Shown: piece after piece, positions 1 to 8,145 of the stretch
How positions within the stretch are numbered: position 1 is the first letter of the stretch
How the letters are laid out: every line of letters starts with the position of its first letter
Assembly: GCF_006442815.1 (NCBI RefSeq)
Contig: NZ_VFVL01000003.1
Span: 62,001 to 126,000 of the forward strand
Direction of reading: 5' to 3'
Origin: Mesorhizobium sp. B2-4-3
GTDB taxonomy: Bacteria > Pseudomonadota > Alphaproteobacteria > Rhizobiales > Rhizobiaceae
Length of the DNA stretch: 64,000 bases
Translations under genes and position numbers: made by a program
The notes under the pieces: model-generated
The model's input: only the letters and a program-made list of their open reading frames with translations
Told to the model about the DNA's origin: nothing
The model's database searches: none

Positions 1-260
1 TCGCAGATGGCGAAGGCCGTCATCGAATGGCTGTGGTCGTGCGGCTCGGCGCAGGCGACGAAGGAGTTGAGGCTTTCGAGCCGATGCACGAAGCCGGACT
101 TCACCAGCGTGTCGAGCGCTCGGTAGACTTGCAGCGGCGCCCGGAAACCGCGCTCGCGTAACTGGTCGAGCAGCGTATAGGCGCTGAGCGGCCCGCTGGA
201 CGCCTCGAGCTTCTCGAGCACGCAAAGCTGGTTCTTGGTCAGCGCATCTCTTGCCGTCAT
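1..260 (-). CDS. zur: Zur/Fur-family zinc uptake regulator, C-terminal part missing at window edge
   Basis: Partial gene; 86 codons are visible from ATG at 260 and the rest lies beyond base 1. The product is the N-terminal winged helix of a Fur-superfamily metal-dependent repressor. The run RLESLNSFVAC followed by a His-rich stretch and AFAICD matches the hinge and first zinc-ligand region of Zur, where the family then has a second CxxC cysteine, cut off here. Zur represses zinc uptake genes when zinc is sufficient. Its target genes are not in the window. Fur, Mur or Irr are less likely, because the 'ES.NS.V.C' pattern is typical of Zur. Confidence 0.75.
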   Translation of the reverse strand, partial: MTARDALTKNQLCVLEKLEASSGPLSAYTLLDQLRERGFRAPLQVYRALDTLVKSGFVHRLESLNSFVACAEPHDHSHSMTAFAIC

Positions 261-408
261 CTTGTTCGCCCAATCGACGCTCGCGCAAGATCTCGCATGC
301 GAACGACTTCAATTCCCCTGAGATAGCGACGAACGAGTGATTTTGCCACTGTTTCCGCAGCACATCCCTTCTGGTGCGCGCTGGACGAGATGGTTCGCCG
401 GCTAATCG

Positions 409-1455
409 CTACTTGCGTGGCGGCCCCTTGCGTTCGGCCGAAGCCGCCCAGAGATTGATGTCGGACTCGCGCGCGTAAGTGTCGATCTCGGCCAACTCGG
501 CATCGGAGAACTCGAGCGCCTTGAGCGCGCCGACGCAATCCTCAACCTGCTCCGGCCGGCTGGCGCCGATCAGCGCCGTGGTCACGCGGCCCTTGCGCAG
601 CACCCAGGCCAGCGCCATCTGCGCCAGGGTCTGGCCGCGGCGGCCGGCAATGGCGCTGAGCGCCTGGATGTTGGCGATCGACTTGTCGTTGATGAAGGCG
701 GGCTTGAGCGACTTGCCTTGGGATGCGCGGCTGCCGTCGGGGATGCCGCCGAGATATTTGTCGGTCAGCATGCCCTGCGCCAGCGGCGAGAACACGATCG
801 AGCCGATGCCGAGCCCCTCCAGCGTGTCGAGCAGCCCGTCCTCCTCGATCCAGCGGTTGAGCATCGAATAGCTCGGCTGGTGGATCAGGCATGGCGTGCC
901 GAGCTGCCGCAATATATCGGCCGCCTCGCGCGTGCGCTGCGAATTGTAGGAGGAGATGCCGGCATAGAGCGCCTTGCCCGAGCGCACCGCATGGTCGAGC
1001 GCGCCCATCGTTTCCTCGAGCGGCGTCTCGGGATCGAAACGGTGCGAATAGAAGATGTCGACATAGTCGAGCCCCATGCGCTTGAGGCTCTGGTCGAGGC
1101 TGGCCAGCACATATTTGCGGCTGCCCCATTCGCCGTAGGGGCCGGCCCACATCTCGTAGCCGGCCTTGGTCGAGATGATCATCTCGTCGCGATAGGCGGC
1201 GAAATCGGTGCGCAGGATCTCGCCGAACGCGGTTTCGGCCGAGCCGGGCGGCGGGCCGTAATTGTTGGCAAGGTCGAAATGCGTGATGCCGAGGTCGAAG
1301 GCCTTGCGCGCGATCGCCTGCTTGGTTCTGTGCGGCGTGTCGTTGCCGAAATTGTGCCACAGCCCGAGCGAGATGGCCGGCAGCTTCAGGCCGGACCGTC
1401 CGCAGCGGTTATAGATCATCTTCTCGTAGCGGTTTTCGGCGGCGACATAGGGCAT
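409..1455 (-). CDS. yghZ: Aldo/keto reductase, L-glyceraldehyde 3-phosphate reductase type
   Basis: 348 residues, close to the 346 of E. coli YghZ (Gpr), and similar along its whole length (for example SLGLWHNFG and HFDLANNYGPPPGSAE). Family chemistry is NADPH-dependent reduction of aldehydes such as L-glyceraldehyde 3-phosphate and methylglyoxal in the cytoplasm. Active-site residues in place are Asp61, Tyr66, Lys97 and His138. The frame stays open 14 codons further upstream, but ATG at 1455 matches the family N terminus. It lies downstream of the sugar operon on the same strand, separated by a strong hairpin, so it may be only partly co-transcribed. A role in detoxifying aldehydes from that pathway is inference. 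Confidence 0.88.
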   Translation of the reverse strand: MPYVAAENRYEKMIYNRCGRSGLKLPAISLGLWHNFGNDTPHRTKQAIARKAFDLGITHFDLANNYGPPPGSAETAFGEILRTDFAAYRDEMIISTKAGYEMWAGPYGEWGSRKYVLASLDQSLKRMGLDYVDIFYSHRFDPETPLEETMGALDHAVRSGKALYAGISSYNSQRTREAADILRQLGTPCLIHQPSYSMLNRWIEEDGLLDTLEGLGIGSIVFSPLAQGMLTDKYLGGIPDGSRASQGKSLKPAFINDKSIANIQALSAIAGRRGQTLAQMALAWVLRKGRVTTALIGASRPEQVEDCVGALKALEFSDAELAEIDTYARESDINLWAASAERKGPPRK

Positions 1456-1531
1456 GGGGAATCCTCGGGATCGAAACGGCGCGGCGACCACCGCCAACCT
1501 GATTTGAATCGATGCGTGCCCCTAACCCTTA

Positions 1532-1560
1532 CCCTCTCCCCGCCGGAACGGGGAGAGGGG
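1532..1560. repeat. Short palindromic repeat, terminator-like hairpin
   Basis: Perfect 11-bp inverted arms (CCCTCTCCCCG and its complement) around a 6-nt loop, just downstream of the Gfo/Idh gene and upstream of the AKR gene. The arms and the nearby CCCTAACCCTTA resemble a widespread rhizobial intergenic hairpin. There is no T-tract on the minus strand, so it is more likely an mRNA-stabilising or partial stop structure than a classic terminator. Confidence 0.6.
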
Positions 1561-1567
1561 TTGCCAC

Positions 1568-2710
1568 CTACTTTTTCTTCGCCAGCAGCGCCTTCGCGTC
1601 CTTGACGCCGAGCGCGGCCGGCCGCTCGCAGGTCGTCTGCATGGCGACATATTTGCCGCTTTCGCCGGAACGCAGGATGCCGGTCATGACATCGACCGCG
1701 TGCAGCGCCAGCTCCATCGAGCAGCGATGCGGCCGCCCTTCGGCAATCGCGACCGCCATGTCGGCAAGGCCGGCGGTGCGGTAGTTCGCCATCATGCCAT
1801 GGCCGTGCATCTCGTTCGGCACGCCGAACGGATGGTTCCATTTCGGCAGCTTCTTCACCGGCTTGGCCGAGTCGGTGAAGCGCACCTCGCCGCCGAAGAA
1901 ATTCGGATCCGGCACGAAGACGGTGCCCAACTCGCCGTAGAGCTCCATTGGCGCGTGGCCATGGCTCCAGACGTCCCAGCTGGTGTTGAGCGTGATCACC
2001 GCGCCATTGGCGAATTCGAGTAGCGCATGGATGGTGGTAGGCGTGTTCACCGGGATCTTTTCACCCGCCCGCGGTTTCGACGAGATCGTCCGCTCCTTGG
2101 CCGGCGTCGTCGCGAAAGCCGCCACCTGCTTCACGGGCCCGACCAGCTGGATCAGGTTGGTGACATAATACGGCCCGATGTCGAGCACCGGACCGGCGCC
2201 CGGCTGGAAGAAGAAATCCGGGTTGGGGTGCCAGTGCTCCATGCCGTGGCCCATCACATGGCAGGTGCCGCTGGTGATCGCGCCGAGCTTGCCGCTGTCG
2301 ATGAGATCGCGGACCAGTTGGTGCGCGCCGCCGAGGAACGTGTCTGGCGCCGAACCGATGCGCAGGCCCCTCTTCTCGGCCCGTTTCTTGAGATCGAGCC
2401 CTTCCCCGATCGACAGCACGAACGGCTTTTCCGAATAGACATGCTTGCCGGCGTCGAGCACCGCTTTGGAGATTTCGTAATGCACCGCCGGAACTGTCAG
2501 GTTGACGATGATATCGATCTCGTCGTCCCTGAGCAGGTCGTCGACCGTCTCGGCGCGCAGCTTGAACTCCTTTGCCCGCGCTTTCGCGGCATCCATGTTG
2601 ATATCGGCGCAGGCGCGCATCTTGATGCCGCGGAACAGCGGCGACAGCGAGAAATACGCCTTCGAGATGTTGCCGCAGCCGATGACGCCGACGCCAAGTT
2701 TCTCTGCCAT
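1568..2710 (-). CDS. Gfo/Idh/MocA-family sugar oxidoreductase
   Basis: 380 residues. An N-terminal Rossmann fold opens with VGVIGCGNIS (residues 7-16), and the family EKP motif falls at 94-96, with Lys95 the usual catalytic lysine. In the C-terminal domain the motif is DIGPYY (Asp177, Tyr181): many family members have His where Tyr181 stands, and this variant occurs in a recognisable subset. It should oxidise or reduce a sugar or inositol-like substrate with NAD(P). It sits five bases downstream of the isomerase gene and completes the sugar operon controlled by the LacI regulator at 8146. The substrate cannot be read from the sequence. Confidence 0.88.
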   Translation of the reverse strand: MAEKLGVGVIGCGNISKAYFSLSPLFRGIKMRACADINMDAAKARAKEFKLRAETVDDLLRDDEIDIIVNLTVPAVHYEISKAVLDAGKHVYSEKPFVLSIGEGLDLKKRAEKRGLRIGSAPDTFLGGAHQLVRDLIDSGKLGAITSGTCHVMGHGMEHWHPNPDFFFQPGAGPVLDIGPYYVTNLIQLVGPVKQVAAFATTPAKERTISSKPRAGEKIPVNTPTTIHALLEFANGAVITLNTSWDVWSHGHAPMELYGELGTVFVPDPNFFGGEVRFTDSAKPVKKLPKWNHPFGVPNEMHGHGMMANYRTAGLADMAVAIAEGRPHRCSMELALHAVDVMTGILRSGESGKYVAMQTTCERPAALGVKDAKALLAKKK

Positions 2711-2715
2711 TTCGA

Positions 2716-3468
2716 TTACTCCTGCCAGCTCTTGGCTGCCGCGATCGAGCGGCGGGCATAGCGCTCGATGTCGTTGGGGTTGTCCTGCTCCATGATGAAA
2801 TACTGCGCCGCGCTCTTGGCGCGCAATGTCTTGAACAGGCCCGCCCAGTCGATCGTGCCGTGACCGACATCGGACCAGCCGTCCTCGTCCAGCCCCTCAC
2901 CCGGCTTTGCCATGTCCTTGACGTGCACGGCGACGATGCGCTTGCCGTGCTTTTCGATCCAGGGCAGCGGATCGGCGCCACCACGGATCACCCAGGCGAC
3001 GTCCATCTCCCAGCCGATGTCGGGCGCCGCGGACAGGATGTATTCCTGCGGCAGCGAGCCGTCCGCAAGCGCCTTGAACTCGAAATCGTGGTTGTGCCAG
3101 GCAAAGCCGTAGCCGGCCTTCTTTGCCACCTCGCCGACCTTGGCCAGGCGCTCGCCGAAGCCGCGCCAGCCGGCGGCGTCGGACGGGCGCTGATCGGGCA
3201 TCAGATGGGGGCAGATCAGCAGCTTGATGCCGAGCGCGTCGGCGATCTCGCGCACGCCATCGAAATCGTTCTCCAGCGCATCGATTGAGAAATGCCCGGT
3301 CGGCATCGCAAGCCCGTTCTTGTCGAGCTCGGCGCGAAACGCCTTCGGGTCGTCATAGACGCCGCCAAAGCCTTCGACCTGGCTGTAGCCGAGCTCGCCG
3401 AGCATTTTCACCACGCCGCTCCATGGTTGGAAATTGCGGGCGCTGTAGAGTTGGAATGACCAGTTCAT
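2716..3468 (-). CDS. Sugar phosphate isomerase/epimerase (xylose isomerase-like TIM barrel)
   Basis: 250 residues from ATG at 3468. The frame runs upstream into the ATPase gene, but MNWSFQLYSARNF is the natural family start. Metal-site motifs of the AP-endonuclease-2-like TIM barrel are visible: WHNHDFEF, WEMDVAW, VHVKDMAKPGEG and IMEQDNP. Such enzymes (IolE, IolI, DTE and hydroxypyruvate-isomerase relatives) rearrange ketoses, inososes or keto-sugars. Pairing with a Gfo/Idh gene and an ABC importer is common, with the dehydrogenase making a keto-sugar that the barrel enzyme then epimerises or dehydrates. That pathway is inference here. Confidence 0.85.
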   Translation of the reverse strand: MNWSFQLYSARNFQPWSGVVKMLGELGYSQVEGFGGVYDDPKAFRAELDKNGLAMPTGHFSIDALENDFDGVREIADALGIKLLICPHLMPDQRPSDAAGWRGFGERLAKVGEVAKKAGYGFAWHNHDFEFKALADGSLPQEYILSAAPDIGWEMDVAWVIRGGADPLPWIEKHGKRIVAVHVKDMAKPGEGLDEDGWSDVGHGTIDWAGLFKTLRAKSAAQYFIMEQDNPNDIERYARRSIAAAKSWQE

Positions 3469-3506
3469 CTGTCCTGTCCGTTCTGCTTGGGGGATGGTTT
3501 TCAGCG

Positions 3507-4619
3507 TTAAAGGCGGCTGTCGGTTTGAGCGTCGAAGAGCGAGGCGCGCGCCGGATCGAAGCCGATGCGGATCGCATCGCCGTTGCGCAGCGTCTTGTCG
3601 GCTTCGACGCGGAAGGAGATGATCTGGCCGGCGAGCTTCGTCCACACCAGCGTATCGGACCCCATCGGGTCGACGATCTCGACCGTCGATTCGGCGGTAA
3701 ACGGCATGGCCTTGGCGGCATCGCCGAAGGCGATGTGCTCGGGCCGGATGCCGAACACGCAGGACTTGGCCGTGCGCCCACCATCGCCCTCGAACTGATA
3801 GCGGTCGAGGGGCACCGAAACGCCATCGCCCTTGAACGTCGGCGTGGCGCCCGTCTCCAGCTCCCCTTTGAGAAAATTCATTGCCGGCGAGCCTAGGAAA
3901 CCGGCGACGAAGCGGTTGACCGGACGGTTGTAGATGGTCTGCGGCGCGTCGAGCTGCTGGATCACGCCGCCCTTCATCACCGCGATGCGGTCGGCCAGGG
4001 TCATCGCCTCGATCTGGTCGTGGGTGACGTAGATCATCGTGTTCTGCAAGCGGCGGTGCAAAAGCTTGATCTCGACGCGCAGCTCCGAACGCAGCTTGGC
4101 GTCGAGATTGGAGAGCGGCTCGTCGAACAGGAAGACGTCGACGTCGCGCACCAGCGCGCGCCCGATCGCGACCCGCTGGCGCTGGCCGCCGGACAGCGCC
4201 GAGGGCTTCCTCTGCAGCAGCGGCTCGATCTGCAGGATCTCGGCGGCGCGCGCGATGCGCTTGGCGATCTCGTCCTTCGCCACGCCGGCGACGCGCAGGC
4301 CGAAGGAAAGGTTCTTCTCGACCGTCATCTGCGGATAAAGCGCGTAGGACTGGAAGACCATGCCGATGCCGCGGTCCTTCGGCTCCTCCCAGGTGACGTT
4401 CTTGCCTTTGATGAAGATACGGCCTTCCGAGATGTCGAGCAGGCCGGCGATGCAGTTGAGCAAGGTGGATTTGCCGCAGCCGGACGGTCCCAGAAGCACG
4501 ATGAACTCTCCCTCGGCGACGTCGAGATTGAGCGTCTTCAGCACCGACATCACACCGAAATTGAGCGACAGGTCCTGGATCGAAACGCTGGGATTGGCGA
4601 TTGCCGCTGCCATCATCAT
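3507..4619 (-). CDS. Sugar ABC transporter ATP-binding protein (MalK/UgpC type)
   Basis: 370 residues. Walker A GPSGCGKST (44-52), Q-loop VFQSYALYPQ, signature LSGGQRQR, Walker B FLFDEP and switch His in VTHDQIEAM are intact. A MalK-type TOBE/regulatory domain follows, with FGIRPEHI. It powers import by the two permeases encoded upstream. Its first ATG overlaps the stop of the permease gene (ATGA, 4616-4619), so the two are translationally coupled. Two further ATGs follow immediately, giving three stacked possible starts. Confidence 0.93.
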   Translation of the reverse strand: MMMAAAIANPSVSIQDLSLNFGVMSVLKTLNLDVAEGEFIVLLGPSGCGKSTLLNCIAGLLDISEGRIFIKGKNVTWEEPKDRGIGMVFQSYALYPQMTVEKNLSFGLRVAGVAKDEIAKRIARAAEILQIEPLLQRKPSALSGGQRQRVAIGRALVRDVDVFLFDEPLSNLDAKLRSELRVEIKLLHRRLQNTMIYVTHDQIEAMTLADRIAVMKGGVIQQLDAPQTIYNRPVNRFVAGFLGSPAMNFLKGELETGATPTFKGDGVSVPLDRYQFEGDGGRTAKSCVFGIRPEHIAFGDAAKAMPFTAESTVEIVDPMGSDTLVWTKLAGQIISFRVEADKTLRNGDAIRIGFDPARASLFDAQTDSRL

Positions 4620-5548
4620 CCTTTCACCGCGCCGGCGGCGATGCCGCGCACGAAGAGCTTGCCGGAAATGAAATAGACGATGAGCGGAACCAGCCCGGTC
4701 AGGATGGTGGCCGCCATGTTGACGTTGTATTCCTTAACGCCTTGCACCGAATTGACGATATTGTTGAGCTGCACCGTCATCGGATAGGTGTCGGGGCGCG
4801 TGTAGACGACGCCGAACAGGAAGTCGTTCCAGATGCCGGTCACCTGCAGGATGATGGCGACGACGAAGATCGGCAGCGACATCGGCAGCATGATGCGCAG
4901 ATAAATGCCCCAGAAGCCGGCGCCGTCGACGCGCGCCGCGCGGAACAGCTCCTCCGGCATCGACGTGAAATAGTTGCGGAACAAGAGCGTCAGGATCGGC
5001 ATGCCGAAGATCGAATGCACGATCACCAAGCCGGTCAGCGTGCCGTATATGCCGATCTCGCGCAGGATGATGACGATCGGGTAGATCATCACCTGGTAGG
5101 GGATGAAGGCACCGACGATCAGGATGATGAAGAAGGTGTCGGCGCCCTTGAAGCGCCAGTTGGCCAAGGCATAGCCGTTCACCGAGGCGATCGCGATCGA
5201 CAGCAGCACCGACGGCACGGTGATGCGCACCGAATTCCAGAAGCCGCGCGAGAGCCCGTCGCAGTTGAGGCCGGTGCAGGCGGTCGCCCAGGCTTTCACC
5301 CAGGGTTCGAAGGTGATTTCCACCGGCGGCGAGAAGATGTTGCCGAGGCGGATTTCCGGCATGCCCTTCAGCGACGTGACGATCATCACATAAAGCGGCA
5401 AAAGGTAATAGAGCGCCACGACGATCAGCGTGCCGTAGAGGAAGATGTTGCGGCGCGAGAGCGCATGCCGCGGCTTCGCTCCGGCGGGCCCGGCTTCGTC
5501 GCGCCGAAGGACGACCGCATCGGACGGGGAGGCAGCGACATCAACCAC
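4616..5548 (-). CDS. Sugar ABC transporter permease (MalG family)
   Basis: 310 residues with about six membrane segments and the family EAA loop (EELFRAARVDGAG...LPM). It forms one half of the inner-membrane channel with the product at 5541. The start is a GTG at 5548; the first in-frame ATG lies inside the first membrane helix, so GTG is preferred. The N-terminal 30 residues are charged and cytoplasmic. It overlaps the upstream permease gene by eight bases and the ATPase gene by four, the tight spacing of one operon. Confidence 0.9.
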   Translation of the reverse strand: MVDVAASPSDAVVLRRDEAGPAGAKPRHALSRRNIFLYGTLIVVALYYLLPLYVMIVTSLKGMPEIRLGNIFSPPVEITFEPWVKAWATACTGLNCDGLSRGFWNSVRITVPSVLLSIAIASVNGYALANWRFKGADTFFIILIVGAFIPYQVMIYPIVIILREIGIYGTLTGLVIVHSIFGMPILTLLFRNYFTSMPEELFRAARVDGAGFWGIYLRIMLPMSLPIFVVAIILQVTGIWNDFLFGVVYTRPDTYPMTVQLNNIVNSVQGVKEYNVNMAATILTGLVPLIVYFISGKLFVRGIAAGAVKG

Positions 5549-6434
5549 GCCGGCGGCCTCCGAATTCGAGATAGGCCCATGGCACGATGACGATCATCAC
5601 CGAGAGCAGCATCATGGTCGAGGCGGCGAAACCCTGGCCGAGATTCTGGGCGAAGAACATGTAGTCGTAGACGTATTTTGCCGGCACTTCGGAGGCGATG
5701 CCTGGCCCGCCGCTGGTCTGCGCCACGACGAGATCATAGACCTTGACGATGCCGGCGGCGATGATGACCAGCGTGGTGATGAAGACCGGCCGCATCATCG
5801 GGATGACGATGAACAGGTAGGTCTTCCACATCGGGATGCCGTCCACCCGCGCCGCCTTCCATATGTCCTCGTCGATGCCGCGCAGGCCGGCAAGCATCAG
5901 GCACATGATCAGCCCCGTGCCCTGCCAGAGCGCGGCGATGGAAATGCCGTAGATGACGATGCTGGAATTATAGAGCGGGTCGAAGCTGAAACTCGTCCAG
6001 CCGAGGTCGCGCACGACGCGCTGGATGCCGAAATCCGGGTTGAGCAGCCATTGCCAGACCAGCCCGGTGACGATGAAGGAGAGCGCGAAGGGATAGAGGA
6101 AGATGGTGCGGAACGTATCCTCGAAGCGGATCTTCTGGTCGAGGAGCGCCGCCAGGACGAAGCCGATCACCAGCGAGAACACCAGCGAGATCACGCCGTA
6201 GATCAGGAGGTTCTCGATCGAGATCAGCCAGCGCGGCGTCGCCCACAACCGATGATACTGGTCGAGCCCGACGAAGTTGAGCCGTGGCAGCAGCTTCGAA
6301 TTGGTGAAGGAGTAGAGTACCGTCCACGCCGTGCCGCCGACGAACACCACAAGCGCGGTGAGCACCATCGGAATCGATGCGATCTTCGCATTGAGGTTAC
6401 GGAAAAGCTGGTTGGGGCGTTCGCTATTGCTCAT
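5541..6434 (-). CDS. Sugar ABC transporter permease (MalF family)
   Basis: 297 residues, six predicted membrane helices and an EAA loop reading DIWKAARVDGIPMWK...IPMM. It partners the MalG-type protein. ATG at 6434 gives the usual short cytoplasmic N terminus. It is separated from the binding-protein gene by 85 bases holding a hairpin, which probably lowers expression of the channel relative to the binding protein. Confidence 0.9.
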   Translation of the reverse strand: MSNSERPNQLFRNLNAKIASIPMVLTALVVFVGGTAWTVLYSFTNSKLLPRLNFVGLDQYHRLWATPRWLISIENLLIYGVISLVFSLVIGFVLAALLDQKIRFEDTFRTIFLYPFALSFIVTGLVWQWLLNPDFGIQRVVRDLGWTSFSFDPLYNSSIVIYGISIAALWQGTGLIMCLMLAGLRGIDEDIWKAARVDGIPMWKTYLFIVIPMMRPVFITTLVIIAAGIVKVYDLVVAQTSGGPGIASEVPAKYVYDYMFFAQNLGQGFAASTMMLLSVMIVIVPWAYLEFGGRRRG

Positions 6435-6468
6435 CTCGACAGCCGGGCTGGGGCAATGAGGACATCAT

Positions 6469-6501
6469 GCTCCCAACCCCCGATAGGCAGGGGCCGGGAG
6501 C
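6469..6501. terminator. Intercistronic hairpin after the binding-protein gene
   Basis: Inverted repeat GCTCCC-aa-CCCC / GGGG-cc-GGGAGC between the binding-protein gene (stop 6520) and the first permease. It has no T-tract, so it probably stabilises the upstream mRNA or partly stops transcription. The same arrangement recurs at 18248 and 51167. Confidence 0.5.
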
Positions 6502-6519
6502 TGGCGGGGCGCCGGTAAA

Positions 6520-7758
6520 TCAATCGGCCGAAGCGATGATGGCGGCGAAGCGCTTCTGCGCTTCTTCGACTGTCATGTCCGGCTTGGCGAAGAACTCGGA
6601 GAACAGGTCCTCCTTCTGCTTCTGGCTGTCCTGCGAAAGCAGTTGGTCCGTCCACGGCATGACGGCGCCCTTGGCGAGGATGGCGAGGCCCTTCTTCATG
6701 CAGTCGTTCGCCGCGTTGAGGTCGACGTCGCCACGCACCGGCAGCGAACCCTTCTTGAGGTTGAAGGCGACCTGGGTCTTCGGATCGAGCAAGGTCTCGG
6801 CGAGCACCGCCTGCGCCTTCGTCTTTGCCTCGTCCTTGAGCAGCGGGAAGTAGAAGGCGTCGCCGCCGGTGGCGATGACTTCGTTCAGGCCAAGGCCGGG
6901 CAGGCAGGTATAGTCCTTGCCGGCGGTCTTGCCGGCGACCTGGAACTCGCCCTGCGCCCAGTCGCCCATGATCTGGCCGGCGGCCTTGCCGGTGATGACC
7001 AAGTTGGTGGCCTGGTTCCAGTCCTGCACATTGGTGTTCTTGGCCATCTTGCGGGCATCGTCCGCCGCCTTGAACACCTTGGCGATCTCCGGGCCGGCCG
7101 CGAAGGTGGCGTCCTTGTCCTTGTAGACCTTGAGGAACGTGTCGGTGCCCCCGGTCGCGGCCATCAGCACGTCGAAGGCGCCCGAGGCCTGCCAGGCCTG
7201 TCCGCCGACCGCGAGCGGAATGATGCCGGCTTTTTCCAGCGCCGGCGCGTCCGCCACGAATTCATTCCAGTCCTTCGGCACCGGCAGGCCGGCCTTCTGG
7301 AAGGCCTCGTTGGACAGCCACAGCCACTGCCAGGAATGGATGTTGACCGGCACGCAGTATATCTTGCCGTCGATGGTGCAGCTATCGAGCAGGCTCTTCG
7401 GCCGCACGATTTCCGTCCACTTGTCCTTGGTGGCGATATCGGTGAGGTCGCGCATCAGCCCGGCCTGCACCAGCTCCTCCGCCTGGCGGCCGTGGTTGAA
7501 CTGGGTGGCGCCCATCGGGTCGCCGCCGGTGATGCGGCTGATCATGATCGGCCGCGCTGTGCCGCCGGAGCCTGCAATGGCGCCGTCGACCCAGTGATTG
7601 CCTGTCGCGTCGAACGCCTTGGCAAGCTCGGCCACCGCCGCCGCCTCGCCGCCGGAAGTCCACCAGTGAGTGACTTCCAGGTCGGTCGCGGCCGCTGGAC
7701 CGGCGAAGTTGAGCGCAACCGTCGCGGCAAAGGCGGCAGTCAGGAATTTGTATCGCAT
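6520..7758 (-). CDS. Sugar ABC transporter substrate-binding protein
   Basis: 412 residues with a Sec signal peptide ending near residue 24 (AGPAAA before TDLEV). The mature start DLEVTHWWTSGGE is typical of bacterial family-1 solute-binding proteins for glucose, mannose and glycosides. It captures the sugar in the periplasm and delivers it to the MalF/MalG channel. ATG at 7758 is preceded by GGGAGGAAG. It is the first gene of the operon and is transcribed away from the LacI regulator, with an operator only 17-36 bases upstream of its ATG. The substrate is unknown; a monosaccharide or glucoside is the best guess. Confidence 0.9.
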   Translation of the reverse strand: MRYKFLTAAFAATVALNFAGPAAATDLEVTHWWTSGGEAAAVAELAKAFDATGNHWVDGAIAGSGGTARPIMISRITGGDPMGATQFNHGRQAEELVQAGLMRDLTDIATKDKWTEIVRPKSLLDSCTIDGKIYCVPVNIHSWQWLWLSNEAFQKAGLPVPKDWNEFVADAPALEKAGIIPLAVGGQAWQASGAFDVLMAATGGTDTFLKVYKDKDATFAAGPEIAKVFKAADDARKMAKNTNVQDWNQATNLVITGKAAGQIMGDWAQGEFQVAGKTAGKDYTCLPGLGLNEVIATGGDAFYFPLLKDEAKTKAQAVLAETLLDPKTQVAFNLKKGSLPVRGDVDLNAANDCMKKGLAILAKGAVMPWTDQLLSQDSQKQKEDLFSEFFAKPDMTVEEAQKRFAAIIASAD

Positions 7759-7774
7759 TTCGGCTTCCTCCCAG

Positions 7775-7794
7775 AATCTGAAACGTTACAGATT
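7775..7794. promoter_or_regulatory. LacI-family operator O1
   Basis: AATCTGAAACGTTACAGATT, a 20-bp palindrome with one mismatched pair and the central AACGTT typical of LacI-family operators. It sits just upstream of the ribosome-binding site of the binding-protein gene. Confidence 0.75.
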
Positions 7795-8028
7795 TTCGAT
7801 ACGGCAAATGATCCGCCTAGGCAACCCCTCGCCTTGAAGCCAATCAAGATTTTTTCGAAGCGCGAACAAAATCTTTCTTCTGAGGCGGCAACGCCGGCGC
7901 CGGAACAGTCGATTGGTGCCAAAAGCAGGCCTGGACCGATATTTCTTTGTGATTCCAGCGACTTTCGGTTCATTGCCGCACCCGAGATGCAAGGGGCGCG
8001 GCCTTGCCGGTCGATCACGAAGATTGGC

Positions 8029-8048
8029 AATCTGTAACGTTTCAGTAT
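8029..8048. promoter_or_regulatory. LacI-family operator O2
   Basis: AATCTGTAACGTTTCAGTAT. Its 14-bp core (8032-8045) is the exact reverse complement of the core of the 7775 site (7778-7791). It lies about 100 bases upstream of the regulator gene and suggests looping between both sites plus autoregulation. Confidence 0.75.
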
Positions 8049-8145
8049 ATTGAACCGGGCCGCAGGGCTGAAGGTCGCGCAAATGTCACCGCCGCACGAT
8101 TGCCGGTCGGCCCCGCGGCTGCTATGCGCCTGACGGGCGGGACGA

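Larger units (their letters stand above)
7759..8145. promoter_or_regulatory. Divergent promoter region of the LacI-controlled sugar locus
   Basis: 387 bases without a gene between the divergent binding-protein and lacI-type genes. It contains two LacI-type operators (7775-7794 and 8029-8048) whose centres lie 254 bases apart. The DNA between them is less GC-rich than the genes. I could not assign -35/-10 boxes with confidence. Confidence 0.7.
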
